64,000 nucleotides of DNA from Carya illinoinensis (GCF_018687715.1 NC_056755.1:28125001-28189000), one strand, 5' to 3'; shown: positions 47,999-60,004, numbered from the stretch's first letter. Notes: a model not told the origin generated them from the letters alone. Numbers and translations are program-made.

Positions 47999-48134
47999 CT
48001 GGGGATCAAAACAAAACAACATCAGCATGTCTAAAACTAAGAACAAAAAGTGATTCCAGGAAAAGTGAATAACAACCTATTAAGAATATAAGTACACAGC
48101 AAAGGGGGAAAAGAATAGTAGCTTAGAACATCTT

Positions 48135-48718
48135 TTTTTTATATAGGTAATAAGAGATTTTATTCCAAATATGTAGGCATAGCCCAAGTACTAAGACAAA
48201 TATTCATGTCCCTTACAAGGTTTTTCACCCAACAATTTAAAGTGCTAAAGAAAAATCCCTAAATTCCCCCATAGTACGTTCACAATCTTCAAAACACCTC
48301 CCATTTCTCTCTAGCCATAAACACCAAAACAAACCACAAGGGAACCATCCTCGATTCTGCTGCACTGCCTCCACATCCCACTGCACCTTGCCAGCTAGCC
48401 AAGAAGTCCACCACATGTAAAGGCATCACCCAAGCAATGCCTACTCTTGCAAATAACTCATTCCACAAGACAGTCACCATCTCACAATGAAGGAAAAGGT
48501 GGTTAACAGATTCACCATCTTTTTTACTCATAAAGCACCATCTCAAATTAACTGTAGTTGAAATTTTCTCAAGCAACGCCAACCAGCAGAAAAATACAAC
48601 TTTACTGGGCACTCTCGCTCTCCAAATCCATTTCCAGAGGTATCTTATATCACCATGACTATTTAACACCCTGTAAAAAGATTTCACAGAGAACCTGGAA
48701 TTATGATCATGTACCCAC
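48135..48718 (-). mobile_element. 5'-truncated L1 LINE (minus), 3' half including zf-RVT
   Basis: Poly(T) and ATATAGGTAATAAGAGATTTTATT start the 3' end at 48135. The minus-strand frame 48687-48289 gives RARVPSKVVFFCWLALLEKI, then CFMSKKDGESVNHLFLHC, the zf-RVT domain that ends plant L1 ORF2. AGAACATCTT occurs at 48125-48134 and 54299-54308, giving the whole insertion as 48135-54298. A Copia element at 48719 splits it. Confidence 0.9.
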
Positions 48719-48882
48719 TGTCAGTTTTGGTCTAACTACCCTTTCTCTCGGATTTCTTTCATTTATATAGAAATTATATATACGTAAGATGCTCACGCAT
48801 GTCAACTATTTACAGCAGTCGGCTACCTAATTTACAACCACAAAACTAATCCTATAATTCTCTCCGTAATCATCTCGTAACA
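48719..48882 (-). repeat. 3' LTR of the minus-strand Copia element
   Basis: 164 bp. Its complement starts TGTTACGAGATGATTACGG and ends CCAAAACTGACA. The polypurine tract GAGGGAGGG abuts it (complement of 48883 onward). Confidence 0.92.
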
Positions 48883-49014
48883 CCCTCCCTCAAATTGATG
48901 CTTGTTGATCTATCAGCATCAATTTGTCAACCAAGAACTGATGTCGGTGCCGAGAAAGGGCTTTCGTAAATATGTCTGTAGTTTGACGTTCGGTGGAGAT
49001 GTGAGGAAGAGTAA

Positions 49015-49671
49015 TCACATGTTTGCAAATGATTTACAAATGGAATGACAATCGACTTCAATATGTTTCGTACGTTCATGGAATACAGGATTAGCAGCAA
49101 TTTGAATAGCACTGGTATTATCAACATGAAGAGGAGTGGAATGCAGTTGAGAAAAACCAAGTTCTCCTAATAACCCACGAAGCCAAGTGATCTCCGAGCA
49201 TGTTGAAGACATAGCACGATATTCTGACTCAGTAGAGAACTTGGAAACTCTATCTTGCTTCTACATAGCACGATATTCTGACTCAATAGAGGACTTGGAA
49301 ACTCTATCTTGCTTCTTACTCTTCCAAGAAATAAATGCATTCCTTAAAAACATGCACCAGCCAGTAACAGAGCGACGAGTATCCGCACAACTGGCCCAAT
49401 CAGCATCACTATACCCTACTAACTGTAAGGGAGAGTCTTTAGAAAAGAACAACCCGCATGTAGGGGTTCCCTTCAGATAGCAGATAATACGGCGGATAGC
49501 AGCTAAATGAAGATGTCGTGGAGCCTGCATAAATTGACTAACTTGCTGCACAGCAAAAGAAATGTCAGGGCGAGTAATCATCAAGTAGTTCAAACTCCCA
49601 ACAAGCTGTCGATATAAGGATGGATCTGATAAGAGCTCGCCTTCCTCCTGACGAAACTTAAGGAGGACCAA
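49015..49671 (-). pseudogene. Copia RNase H, broken
   Basis: Minus-strand frames show LLSDPSLYRQLVGSLNYLMI, TRPDISFAVQQVSQFMQAP, AGY-like LVGYSDADWASCADTRRSVT (RNase H) and, in another frame, STPLHVDNTSAIQIAANPVF followed by HERTKHIEVDCH. A 46-bp direct repeat (ATAGCACGATATTCTGACTC at about 49210 and 49265) disrupts the reading frame between them. Confidence 0.88.
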
Positions 49672-50233
49672 GATCTTTCATGTGAAAAGAGGCATGGAGA
49701 TGTTGTAATTGCTCAATTAACTCATTATTAGAGCCAGTAATCACAATGTCATCAACATATACTAGAAGTAATACAATTCCTGCAGATGTCTTGCGCAGAA
49801 AGAGAGGAATCAAACTAACTCTGAGTAAAATGAAAAGCAAGCAGGGTAGAATGAAATTTATCAAACCATGCACATAGAGCCTGTTTTAGTCCATACAAGG
49901 ATCGGCGTAGCCGACAAACCTCTGAGGAAGGTGTAGCAAACATGCCAGGAGGTGGTCACAGAGATTTTTTCCTTCAAGTCCCCATGTAGAAAAGCATTCT
50001 TCACATCCATCTGCCGAAGAGACCATCCCTGCGACGCAGCAAGTGCCAAAATAGTTCACAATAGTCATTTTGGCAACAGGTGCAAAGGTCTCGTCATAAT
50101 CAATACCATACTCTTGTCGATTCCAAAGAACCACGAGACAGGCCTTATATCTGTCTAGTGACCCATCAGACCGAAACTTGACTAAGTACACCAACTTACA
50201 ACCAATATGTTTGACACCAGATGTACAAGTCAC
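49658..50233 (-). pseudogene. Copia reverse transcriptase, broken by frameshifts
   Basis: Pieces in different minus-strand frames: GCKLVYLVKFRSDGSLDRYK and YDETFAPVAKMT (about 50200-50070), [19 protein letters not shown] (about 50010-49960) and LLVYVDDIVITGSNNELIEQ (about 49780), with the YVDD catalytic box intact. At least three frame changes make it inactive. Confidence 0.88.
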
Positions 50234-51561
50234 AAGATCCCAAGTGTGATTTTCTTGAAGAGCTTAGATTTCTTCTTGCATGGCTTGTTGCCAACATGCT
50301 TGAGTGGCTTTCTAGGTATATGAGTAAGGAACAGAAATAGTGTCGAGAGTGGCAGTAAGAGAAGTATGTGGAAAACCATACCTATCCTATGCATGTATAT
50401 CCCGGGTGGAGAGTGGGATATAAGAGTCGCAGAATCAGATGATGGACCAGTATCTAGAAGGGGCGTTGAAGTAGGAAAAGGACATCGATAGTATACCAAA
50501 CCTAGTTTAAATCGCTTGATAGAAGAAGACACATCATCAAAAACAGGAAGAAGAGTGATAGTAGGATCAGAAATAACCTGAGACTGAAAGAAATATTGAT
50601 TCTCAAAGAAAATTGCATTTCGTGAGATTCGGAATTTGTTTGCATGAGCATCATAACAAACAAATCCTTTCTGTATAGGACTATATCCCATAAAGGCACA
50701 CGTGACAGACTGTGCAGCAAGTTTGTGATGCTCAACAGGTGGCAAATGAACAAAACAAATACACCCAAAAGTATGAATGGATTGATACTCAGGAGATATG
50801 CCAAATAAGCGAAAATAGGGTGAATCAAAATCTAAAGTGGTAGTAGGCAAACGATTGATCAAATAGACAGCAGTAGATAAAGCTTCTACCCAGAACTTAG
50901 AAGGTACAGAAGAATCAATCAACAAAGTACGAACATCTAAAAGATGACGATTCCTTTCTGCTCAGCAACTCCATTTTGTTGAGGAGTATAAGGACAAGAA
51001 CGTTGGGAAATGATCCCCTTTTCTTGAAGAAAATTTTGAAAAGAACAAGACATGTACTCCCCTCATGAGTCGAAGCATAAAGTTTTGATACACGTATTAA
51101 ACTATGTCTCAACAAGCACAACAAATTTTTGAAAAACAGAAAATACATCAGCTTTAGAACGAAGAAAATATATCCAGGTGAATCGACTATAATTATCGAT
51201 AAACGTCACAAAATAACGATATTGACCATGAGAAATAACAAGACTCACCCCAAACATCAGTATGCACAATCTCAAAACAGTGAGAAGCACGACTACCATG
51301 CGCAGGAAAAAGTAAAGTTTTACTTTTACCAAGACAACAAGTGGCACACTCAAAAGATACAAGAGAAGAAGAATATGAGTCTTTATTGCCCAAAAAACCA
51401 TGTCTCAGAAGATGAGTCAATACAACAGAATTAGGATAATCTAATTTCTTATGCAAGATTTCATGAGTATTGGCAGTAGCCGTAAAAGCAAGAGAAACAT
51501 TATTAGGAATAGAAAACTGTAAGGGAAACAAACGTCCTACTTTAGGCCCATTCGCGATCAC
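50230..51561 (-). pseudogene. Copia integrase, broken
   Basis: The GAG-pre-integrase part (51480-51300) has LHKKLDYPNSVVLTHLL and SFECATCCLGKSK. The catalytic core follows in another frame (SHGQYRYFVTFIDNYSRFTW, near 51240-51160). The C-terminal part (50925-50550) reads SSVPSKFWVEALSTAVYLIN, FGCICFVHLPPVEHHKLA and CAFMGYSPIQKGFVCYD. Stops and frameshifts lie near 51100, 50930 and 50500. Confidence 0.85.
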
Positions 51562-51573
51562 CGTCCCCGACGC

Positions 51574-51894
51574 CTAATCCTGCACAAGACAACCACCACG
51601 AGAAAAATGAACATCACAATTACTATCTACCAATTGTCCAACAGAGATTAAATTGGTAGATAATCCAAGAGAGATAAAAATATCTCGAAATGAAGAGCCC
51701 AAATTACCAACAGCAATAATAGGAAGAGTACTGCCATCAGCGATCTGAATATTTTGCGAGCCTCTATACTTACGAACACCATGGAGACTCGTCATATTAC
51801 CAGTCATATGATTAGAAGCGCCCGAATCAACAATCCAAGAAGTTGAGTTAGTGCTCGTACCTTGAAGTTGATTGTCATTCCATCCGTGAATCAT
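51574..51894 (-). pseudogene. Copia protease region
   Basis: Minus-strand frame with SWIVDSGASNHMTGNMTSLH: the DSG aspartic protease active site is intact. It continues FRDIFISLGLSTNLISVGQL. The N-terminal side is cut by the inverted insertion at 51893, and the homologous protein at 63249 shows about 50-60 codons are missing there. Confidence 0.85.
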
Positions 51895-52225
51895 TTGACA
51901 AACATGTGATTACTCTTCCTCACATCTCCACCGAATGTCAAACTATAGACATATTTACGAAAGCCCTTTCTCGGCACTGACATCGATTCTTGGTTGACAA
52001 ATTGATGCTGGTAAATCAACAAGCATCAATTTGAGGGGGGTGTTACGAGATAATTATGAAGAGAATTATGGGATTAGTTTTGTGGTTGTAAATTAGGTAG
52101 AATTAGTCATAAATTAGGTAGCCGACTGCTGTAAATAGTTGACATACGTGAGCATCCTATGTATATATAATTTCTATATAAATGAAAGAAATCCGAGAGA
52201 AAGGGTATTCAGACCAAAACTGACA
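51893..52225 (+). mobile_element. Inverted copy of the Copia 3' end (RNase H tail, PPT and LTR) inside the Copia element
   Basis: On the plus strand this repeats the complement of about 49020-48719: the end of the RNase H region, the CAATTTGAGGGGGG tract and a full LTR (52041-52225) starting TGTTACGAG and ending AACTGACA. It is flanked on the left by the protease frame and on the right by the gag zinc knuckle, both in the minus orientation. The LTR copy has an extra 20-odd bp (a repeat of AAATTAGGTAG) not in the outer LTRs. The right junction is exactly the LTR terminus. Confidence 0.88.
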
Positions 52226-52229
52226 AGTA

Positions 52230-52962
52230 ATTACAAACTTTCTTAGGACAATTGCGAGCAATATGACCAAATTCCTTGCAATTGAAACATTGTAACTTGT
52301 TCCTCCCTCCCCCTTATGCTGCATAGGCTACATTTACAATCTCAGAAAAGACCTTCTCAGAAGTCATACTCATCTAAGTGGATAGTTGTTGTTCTTCACG
52401 CAATAAATCTCCCAAACAAATGTCCAAAGAAGGAACTGGATCACGGTTCAATAAACCAGCTCGAACAAGCCCAAATTTGGGTCGAAGTTTCATTAATAAC
52501 TGATCGCGTTGACTCTCAGCATGAACTGCTTGAAGAGCCGCGAGGGCAGTAGGAACCTTTGCATGAGCAATGGCAGAATACTCACTCCAAAGGTTAATAA
52601 AACCGGAATAAAATTATGCGATAGGTAAATTGCCTTGACTATAATTACTAATTTCCAACTCTAATTGAAACTTTCGAGCACTATGATCTTGGTGGTAAAT
52701 ACAATGAAGATAATCCCACATAGCCTGAGCCGTAGTAAAACAGCGAAGATTGGTTACAAGGTGAGACTCAATGGTCCCCAATAGCCAAGAGATTACCTTG
52801 GCATCCTTGATCTCCCATTGAGCAAATTCTTTTTCATCAGTGGGAATTTTAGCAGAATTTATGAATTGATAATTCTTTTCCTTTCAAAAATATCTTAGAC
52901 TGAAATTCCCATATAGGAAAATTTTTGCCAGTAAATCGTACAATAGTATTTTCAATAGACAT
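52230..52962 (-). pseudogene. Copia gag, broken
   Basis: The start is ATG at 52962 (MSIENTIVRFTGKNFP). The UBN2-type gag follows with WGTIESHLVTNLRCFTTAQA-like and LELEISNYSQGN-like blocks in the complement of 52780-52630, and the zinc knuckle CFNCKEFGHIARNC at about 52295-52250. The protein stops at KVCNY because the inverted LTR joins there. Frame changes are present around 52860 and 52600. Confidence 0.85.
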
Positions 52963-53678
52963 TATGAAAGTCTATGAATAAAAAATTAACCCAATAGGAG
53001 AGGCCCAAACACGTATTGCAACACAAGGTTCCCAAAATGATAATAGGAATATCAATTGGGCCGACGCAAAATGATCCACTCAAAATAATAGAATTCCACT
53101 CAAAATTAGCCCACGGAAAGAATAATAATAATTTAAAATAAAACTCACCGCTAGAAGCTCTTCACTATTGGGCTTACATGTATTTTATTTTCTCTCCCAT
53201 TGAGCAAAAGAGAGACACGGCCCACAAAAAAAATAAAAAGACCCACAAGAAAGAAAAGTATTGCCCACGAAAAGGAAACCTGAAGATGCTTCTTGAGAGA
53301 AAAAGAAACCTGAAGATGCCGTAAACAATGATAGGAAAAAATATAAAACAACAATATGACCCAAAAAGAAAACACTGCCGATTGCCACACAGAAGTGGTC
53401 GACCACCACACAGTTGTACACAGAACCTGCCGATGGCCTCAAAGCCACCCACAAATGCCGTCAACCACCACAGGAAATGTATATTGTTGCATAACCATCA
53501 CCTGCAGCTGCCAACAGCCACTAAGAGGACAAACCCACAAGTTGGAACCCCACAAGCACCGAGAAAACACTCACAACAAACTCAGAAACTCACCACTGTG
53601 TGAGAACAGAAAATTATTGTCGCAACTCAGAAATTCTCAAGGATTAAGACCACAGAGAAATGATAATCAGAATAGAAG

Positions 53679-53689
53679 CTCTGATACCG
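53679..53689 (-). other. Primer binding site, initiator-Met type
   Basis: On the minus strand GGTATCAGAGC follows the LTR end TGACA after one base (C in place of the usual T). This is the standard plant Copia primer site. Confidence 0.85.
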
Positions 53690-53853
53690 TGTCAGTTTTG
53701 GTCTGAATACCCTTTCTCTCGGATTTCTTTCATTTATATAGAAATTACAGATACATAGGATGCTCACGTATATCAACTATTTACAGCAGTCGGCTACCTA
53801 ATTTACAACCACAAAACTAATCCCATAATTCTCTCCGTAATTATCTCGTAACA
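53690..53853 (-). repeat. 5' LTR of the minus-strand Copia element
   Basis: 164 bp, complement TGTTACGAGATAATTACGG to CCAAAACTGACA, matching 48719-48882. TATA-like TATATAAATG is present on the minus strand. Confidence 0.92.
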
Positions 53854-53858
53854 CCCAC

Positions 53859-54298
53859 AGCATCCTATCCTCCTGTTCTGATCAATCTTCGTATCATATA
53901 ATGTTACAAAAAAATCAAAATCAGCAGCTTCACTCACTTCCCAGTCCTGTAATTCTCTAGTAAATTCGACATTCCAATGCAACATATTATTAGAAAACAA
54001 ATAAGAGTCAGCCACTGCAGCCCCTTTGTTTCTAGCAATCCTGAAAAGGCTAGGATATGCAAATTTAAGAGCTAAATCTCCACAACAAACATCATGCAAG
54101 AAAAAAATATTTGTCCCGGTCCCCACTTTGAAATTAATGTTTTTGACAAAGTCCCCCCATCCCAACCGAATGGACTTCCATAATCCCACCCCAAACACCC
54201 CTTTTATTTCATTAGTACACCAATTCCCGCACATCCTTCCATATTTAGTATCTACAATCTGCCTCCACAATGCATTACTCTCTAAAGAATAGTACTTC
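53859..54298 (-). mobile_element. 5' remnant of the split LINE
   Basis: The minus-strand frame 54270-53860 reads MWRQIVDTKYG, GLWKSIRLGWGDFVKNINFK, VGTGTNIFFLHDVCCGDLAL and FPSLFRIARNKGA-like sequence, the region between RT and zf-RVT in plant L1 ORF2. It joins 48718 once the Copia element is removed. The LINE 5' truncation point is 54298. Confidence 0.88.
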
Positions 54299-54308
54299 AG
54301 AACATCTT

Positions 54309-55016
54309 GTAAGGAGGTGATAAATGATCACAGGAAATGCTGAAGTGGAAAGAGAAAAACAAGACAACCCTAAGTGTGATGTCTACAAGAACTAGTGCAG
54401 TATGCGAAAAGGGAGATACATATTTTTTTATTGGAGATATATACTTCACTTTCCCATCCTTACTATTTGGCAAATAATTGTAGGACAGTTCTAGAGATTT
54501 AAGTTGATAAGTTGAGGTGACCAAGGCTCAGAAAATAAGGGTCTTTCAACTATGGAAGCAGAAGTTTAGGATTAAAACGATTTGAAAACAAGTTGTTTAT
54601 GGCTTGAAAGCTAGTATACCATTCCAGGAAATTCACTTAGACATTATAACAATTTAAAATTTCTAGGAGATGAAAAAGGCAGGAGACACTACAATATATC
54701 AGTTAAACTTTCATTTGTCATACAAGTTGAGCTCAAAAGCTTGATAGAGAAGGTAGTAGTTGCATGAAGCCATACAAACACGATCATATAACACCCTTAT
54801 GTTTTCAAGCCAAAACCAGATCCTGCATCAAACAAGGAAGTTAAGACAAAGGGCACTTCCCAATGACAGAGCTAGGAATTTTTATTTGGGGGACTGGATT
54901 AGTAGAGCATGAAGCTCCGAACATTGATTATTTTGGAGATGCCGAATATAATTTTAGATTTACCCTTCCATTGATGCCGAATATAATTTTGTGCTTATAT
55001 ATGCCTTATATAATCT
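54309..55016. other. Sequence without recognisable features
   Basis: Probably still an intron or upstream region of the methyltransferase gene. I searched it for the PUA-domain exons and saw none. Confidence 0.4.
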
Positions 55017-57225
55017 CCTAGACCTCGTGCCGACACACTGTTAGTCGAAACCCTAGCCTTCGACCCTTAGGTTCCACCACTGTTCTTTCGGCAGTCTTAC
55101 TCAGGTAAGACAATTGCACTGCCACCGCCACATACAAGATTGACAGGCTCCGGCGACTCCTCTAAGGGCACTCCAGCGTCGGTTCCTCCCTACGACAATA
55201 GGGATTTTCTCAAGAAACCTTTCTTTTGGTGTAGTTTAAGCTTAATAAGCATCAAACATACATCAAATCTGCATTTTATTCCCATACAACATTTTTTTCT
55301 CCTCGAGATGATAGCACGAGATGATCCTATGATTTGGGATCAGAGGATGACAATGTGCGACACGGAATTGTCTCAAATGGAAGGTGAGAGGTGGTTAAAG
55401 GTGGAATCAAAAACTTTCATTTTTATAAAAGGGGGAGGAAATAGCTTTTGCATCTCAGAACGTAGCAAAAGGATGGCTAAGTTCATATGTCTATGCCGGT
55501 CATCGGTTTCATGGGTTGCTAAGGGGATAGAGGATTGCTTAGACCTCCTCAGTCATGTCGGATTCTTCTGGGAGCTAAGGATAAGCAATGGAGTTCTCAT
55601 CATTCAACACCATATTAACGCAAATGGCAATTTTCTACAACTCCGAAAATTCCATAATGGAAGGAGGAAGGGTTTGTTGGTGATCCCTGAAGGTGCAAAT
55701 GGCATCAGATAGAAAGGTTTTGTGCATTCCATTCAAAGCGTCAGTAGGTCCAAAGTCCCTGTTCTAAAGCATGCAAACAAAGAGGAGTTCGTTGATGGAA
55801 AGACAGTGAGAAGGCCTTTCACGGTCAAAGGTGCCTCATATGCCTCAATGTTGAGGTCACCAGCGTGTATTCTAGTCGAGGGTAGCTCCATGGTGGAAGG
55901 AAAGGGTAGGCACTTGTAGGAGGAGACAAAGGTTGTCAGGTGACATTGGGACAAGTAGAGGGTAAGCACGCTCCTCATGTGTTGCATGGTGGAATGGGTG
56001 CCCTCTGTCGAGTGTTTGAGGGTGGGAGAAGTGGAGGGGGTCTTGTAGGCTGTTAGAGCTCAATTGACGGGAGTTATGGAGTATGTGAGAGATCTGATGA
56101 TTAAAGTGGATAGGGGGTTGGACTTGGTCATGGGTTTGGATGGTAGGTCGAAAATGGACAAGGGGGCAAGGGGTCGATCCTACGGGCTTGAAGGCCTCAA
56201 GTTCACCGGCCAAGGGCACCTCAACACCTTCATAGATAGGGTCGTCGGGTGCCAGCATCACTATTCATTGCAGCTTGCATTCTCACTGCCCTCAGTCACC
56301 AGTTGCAAAAGGGGTTGGTGCTTTTTTTCAGGGTTCACTTTCAATTGAAGATGGGGGGATCCTTCTAGGTTTTTGAGTACTTTGGAAGAAACGAACAAGT
56401 CTCTTTTAGAAGATTAAAATGGTGTAACAGAAGGTAATGCTTCCCCTCTTGTTTCGGAGGTGGGGATGAGCCTAGCCTTATCTGTTCTATGCCTCCTGAT
56501 GGAGCAATAGGGTTGTCGAGGGTAGTGCACCTACAAGTAATGTTCTTGTCGATGGAACAACGACACCTACGCCAAAGGCAAAGGAACCTCCAATGGTGAC
56601 AGCAACAATATAGCTGTTGAGGAGATTCAGGATTTGAATGAAGGAGATGGTGGGGAGAAAATTATGAGTTTGTTGTGGGTGCCTTGTGAGGAGGAATGTT
56701 TAGGGTCAGGAGTGATGTTGGGAGCTGTGTATGGGGAAAATATTGTTCCCCCGGTATCTCTTCCTCTAATAAACAATATAGCGGGTTCATCATTGGATTG
56801 GGTTCTGCATAAGGTTAATGAGATTCAACAATGTTTGGGGATTTCATATGAAGGATGTGACGACCAATTTACAGCACTACTCATTGCGATTGAGAGGGTT
56901 AAAACATCTTTTTTGGGCAATCAACTACAACTCTAAGGGAGGTTCAAGTCAAGAGAAGACTAGAGGGAGGGCATTATGAAGCCGTCCTCGTGGAGGGAGT
57001 TTTAGGTGGATTATTAATCTTATGGGAAACAAGGGGTTGGGGTTAGGGTTGGGGAGGTGTGTTCTATTCTCATTCAAGCTTGATGTATTTTGGATAGATT
57101 TCTAATTTTCACAAGCTTACTGGTCATTAGAGGCTTTCTAGTATGGGCTAGGTGTTTCTTGTATACGCCCAATATACTTGGTTACTTCTATTGATATTAA
57201 TATATATAATATTTTTACTTAAAAA
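55017..57225 (+). mobile_element. Internally deleted L1-type LINE (plus)
   Basis: The first half reads like plant L1 ORF1: EGERWLKVESKTFIFIKGGG, SKRMAKFICLCRSSVSWVAK, and GRRKGLLVIPEGANGIR (55140-55712). A second ORF1-like piece is SSLDWVLHKVNEIQQCLGIS with YEGCDDQFTALLIAIERVK (about 56790-56910). Then comes a typical 3' end (GGTGTTTCTTGTATACGCCC, ATATACTTGGTTACTTCT, poly(A) to about 57226). Endonuclease and RT are absent. The 5' boundary is a guess. Confidence 0.65.
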
Positions 57226-57300
57226 AATTGTATATATGAAAACAAAAAGATTCTTTAAAATTGTAGGTTCCAAGTTCCAACTAAACTCGCAATGTTTTAT

Positions 57301-59510
57301 TTTTTTTATAAGTAGGAATTTTATTAAACAACATAATTAGGCATAGCCCAAGTACATAGGAAGTATACAAGAGAAAACCACCTAATTACAAACTAAAGCT
57401 AAAAAACAATACAAAAGTCGTTTAGACTAGTCTCATCCATTACAATAATCGAAACCCAAAGCAACAAAGTATGATAAAAGAAGTCTTTAATCCCTCCCAC
57501 CGAGTGTTCTCTATTATCAAAACAGCGCTCATTCCTCTCATTCAAAATACACCACATAAGACAAAGTGGTACCATCTTTCAAACGACCCTTATTTGACAA
57601 TTGCCTTGAATCCAAATCCAACAAGCCAGGAGGTTCACCACCCTCTTAGGCATCACCCAAGCAATGCCAAGCTTAGCAAGAACCGCATCCCACAAAGCCT
57701 TCAACACATCACAATGGAGAAGAAGGTGATCTGACGATTCACCACCCCTTTTGCACATGAAACACTAGTCCATTACAATGATACCTCGCTTTCTCAACTT
57801 GTCGATAGTAAGCATTTTCCCATGAGAAGCCAACCAACCGAAGAAGGCCACCTTGAAAGGTACTTTGCATCTCCAATTAATTTTCCAAGGAAAAAAAAAA
57901 AATCAGTAGAAGAAGGAGATGCCAAGACCTTGTACAAAGATCTAATCGTGAATATCCTATTACCAAGCTAGTTCCAAAGTAATCTATCATCCCCTCCAGA
58001 TTTTATTTTGAAAGCATAAAGCAGGCTGTAAAAATCAGTAATGTCCCCCACCTCCCGATCCTGGACAACCCAAATAAAGCTAACTGACAAATGAATAAGA
58101 CCAGTATCAATATTAATCCGCCATGGAAGCATCTTTATTCGAGGCAATTCAAAAAAGAGAAGGAAAAGTATTCTTCAAAGCCTCATCTCCACACCATAAG
58201 TCGTGCCAAGATCTGATTCGGTTACCCCTACCCACCTCAAATCTGAATTTTTTTTAGACCTCCCCCTATCCATTACAAATGAATTTCCACACTCCCACAC
58301 CGTATGCCCCTACTTCGTTAGAGCACCACCCTCCCCATATGCTCCCAAATTTGGCATCAATAATGATCCTCAAAAGAGTATCCCCTTCGAAATGGTACCA
58401 CCACAACCATTTCCCCATGAGTGCCGTGTTGAATGTTTTCAGCTATCTAATCCCTGAAACTCCCAAAGGTAAAGGAGTGCAAATCTTGTCCCATTTAAGC
58501 AAGTGGAATTTCTTCTCATCCTCCAATCCACCCCACAAGAAAGCACAAAAGATATTTTCCATTCTATTCGCCACTCCTACAGGCAAAGGAAATAGAGGAA
58601 GGGAGTAGGTTGGAATATTAGATAAAGTACTCTTGATTAGAGTGATTCTTCCCCCATTAGACAAATAGATCCTTTTCCAACCAGCCAATCTACATTCAAT
58701 CTTCTCACTAACCCCATCCCAAATTGCCTTAATTAGATATAAAGGGAGTTCCCAAAGGAAGCCCAAGATACTTCATAGGCAAAGTGAAACCTTACAACCC
58801 AAAATATGAGCCAAATCCCCAAAATTATTGACCAAACCAACGGGGACTATTTCAGACTTTGACAAGTTAACCTTTAAGCCAGATACAGCTTCAAAGCATA
58901 ACAAAAGAACCTGTAGTGAACAGACCTGATCAGAATTTGGCTCACATAGGATTAAAGTCTCATCCGCAAAGAGTAAATGAGAAACATTAATGCAGCCATG
59001 TGAAGAACTGCCTACTAAGAAGCCCGAGATGAAACCCCTATCCACTACCACCTCCAACATTCTGCTCAATGCATTGATGACTAAAATAAAAGGGAAAGGG
59101 GATCACCTTGTCTCAATCCCCAAGAGCTGTCAAAAGTTGGCAATGGAGCACCTCAATGGCATTATTCCTTCAATGATAGTTGGCAACTTCACGGAAGAAT
59201 TTGGTGCACTAGTCTCCTTCCTTCAACCAAAGAGCCTAAGACTTTTGACATCAGGAAATCTCCTCCATAAGGGCAATTTTTCCCAACTCAGCAGCAATGC
59301 CAAGTTTTCTTTCCTTCTCATCAACCGAAAGATCCCCAACAGCCTCCTTTTCATCAAAGTAATGAAGATCCTCAAAAATAGACTTTTTCTGATCAACAAT
59401 GTTGCCAAGAACTTCCCCATTCCATTTCTTCAAATCATTCTTCAAAGCTTTAAATTTACCAGCTAAAACAAAGTTGGGTGTACCTGACAACTTATAAGAG
59501 GACCATCACG
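57301..59510 (-). mobile_element. L1-type LINE (minus), truncated and internally deleted ORF2
   Basis: The 3' end begins with ATAAGTAGGAATTTTATTAA and AGGCATAGCCCAAGTACATAGG at 57301. zf-RVT follows (HVQKGW/MCKRGGESSDHLLLHCDVL near 57760-57690). RT pieces on the minus strand: SHLLFADETLILCEPNSDQV with FADE in place of the catalytic FADD (about 58985), LAGWKRIYLSNGGRITLIKS (about 58690), and LRQGDPLSP (about 59120). KFKALKNDLKKWNGEVLGNI (59470-59400) is the endonuclease-RT linker. The join near 59150-59250 skips the N-terminal half of RT. Dead. Confidence 0.85.
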
Positions 59511-60004
59511 CTCTCACCTTATTTTATAGAAAATGCATTTCACTGTTCGTAATTATTATTGCTGTGTTAGAGAGAATCCTTACTATGAAAATCTGGGAAC
59601 AATATAATATCAATAATGGATTGGTGTTGCATGTGTAAGCCCCTACAGTCAATTACTTATTGCTGCAATGTTAAGTAGCTAGAGAAGTTTGGGCCTTGAT
59701 GTCCAATATTTTTGGCATTGCATGAGAGATGCCCCCAAAGCGTACTGAAGTTATTAGCTATTTGGAGGAGTCAGAGTCCAGGTCACTGCAACATGGAAAC
59801 TTGGAGGCTAGGTCCTCCATATTCAAGTGCATTATCTTGTTGTATTTGGGTTGCCCCTTTGTAATGTTAATGACTTTCTCTTTTATTGGTACCGAGTGCC
59901 CGAAATCAAGTCCCAACTAATCCCAAGCGAGTGTAAATGAAATTTAAAATACTATAAAAAACCTACTAATAATTTCTCTCACACTCGAAGGAAAAAAAAT
60001 AATA
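59511..60004. other. Sequence without recognisable features
   Basis: AT-rich, short ORFs only; nothing recognised. Confidence 0.4.

Larger units (their letters stand above)
48719..53853 (-). mobile_element. Copia retrotransposon (minus), inserted in the LINE
   Basis: CCCAC flanks it at 48714-48718 and 53854-53858. 164-bp LTRs (48719-48882 and 53690-53853) start TGTTACGAG and end AACTGACA on the minus strand, with roughly 6-7% difference by eye. The primer site is GGTATCAGAGC, the polypurine tract GAGGGAGGG. Gag, protease, integrase, RT and RNase H are in Copia order but broken. The short LTR and initiator-Met primer site resemble the Ale/Retrofit lineage, which is inference. It carries an inverted copy of its own 3' end at 51893-52225. 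Confidence 0.93.

Noticed and set aside
48289..48687. Minus-strand ORF as an upstream exon of the methyltransferase
   Set aside because: It is zf-RVT of a LINE bounded by its own target duplication; phases and motifs do not fit the gene.
52316..52552. Plus-strand ORF of 78 codons
   Set aside because: Antisense of the Copia gag on the minus strand; the same shadow occurs at 62809-63057 opposite the plus-strand gag.
54309..55016. Missing 5' exons of the methyltransferase
   Set aside because: Scanned in minus-strand frames for PUA-domain and LEGEIFL-preceding sequence; only short unconvincing frames were seen.
55140..55712. 190-codon plus-strand ORF as a host gene
   Set aside because: It matches the character of plant L1 ORF1 and is followed by a second ORF1 piece and a LINE 3' end.
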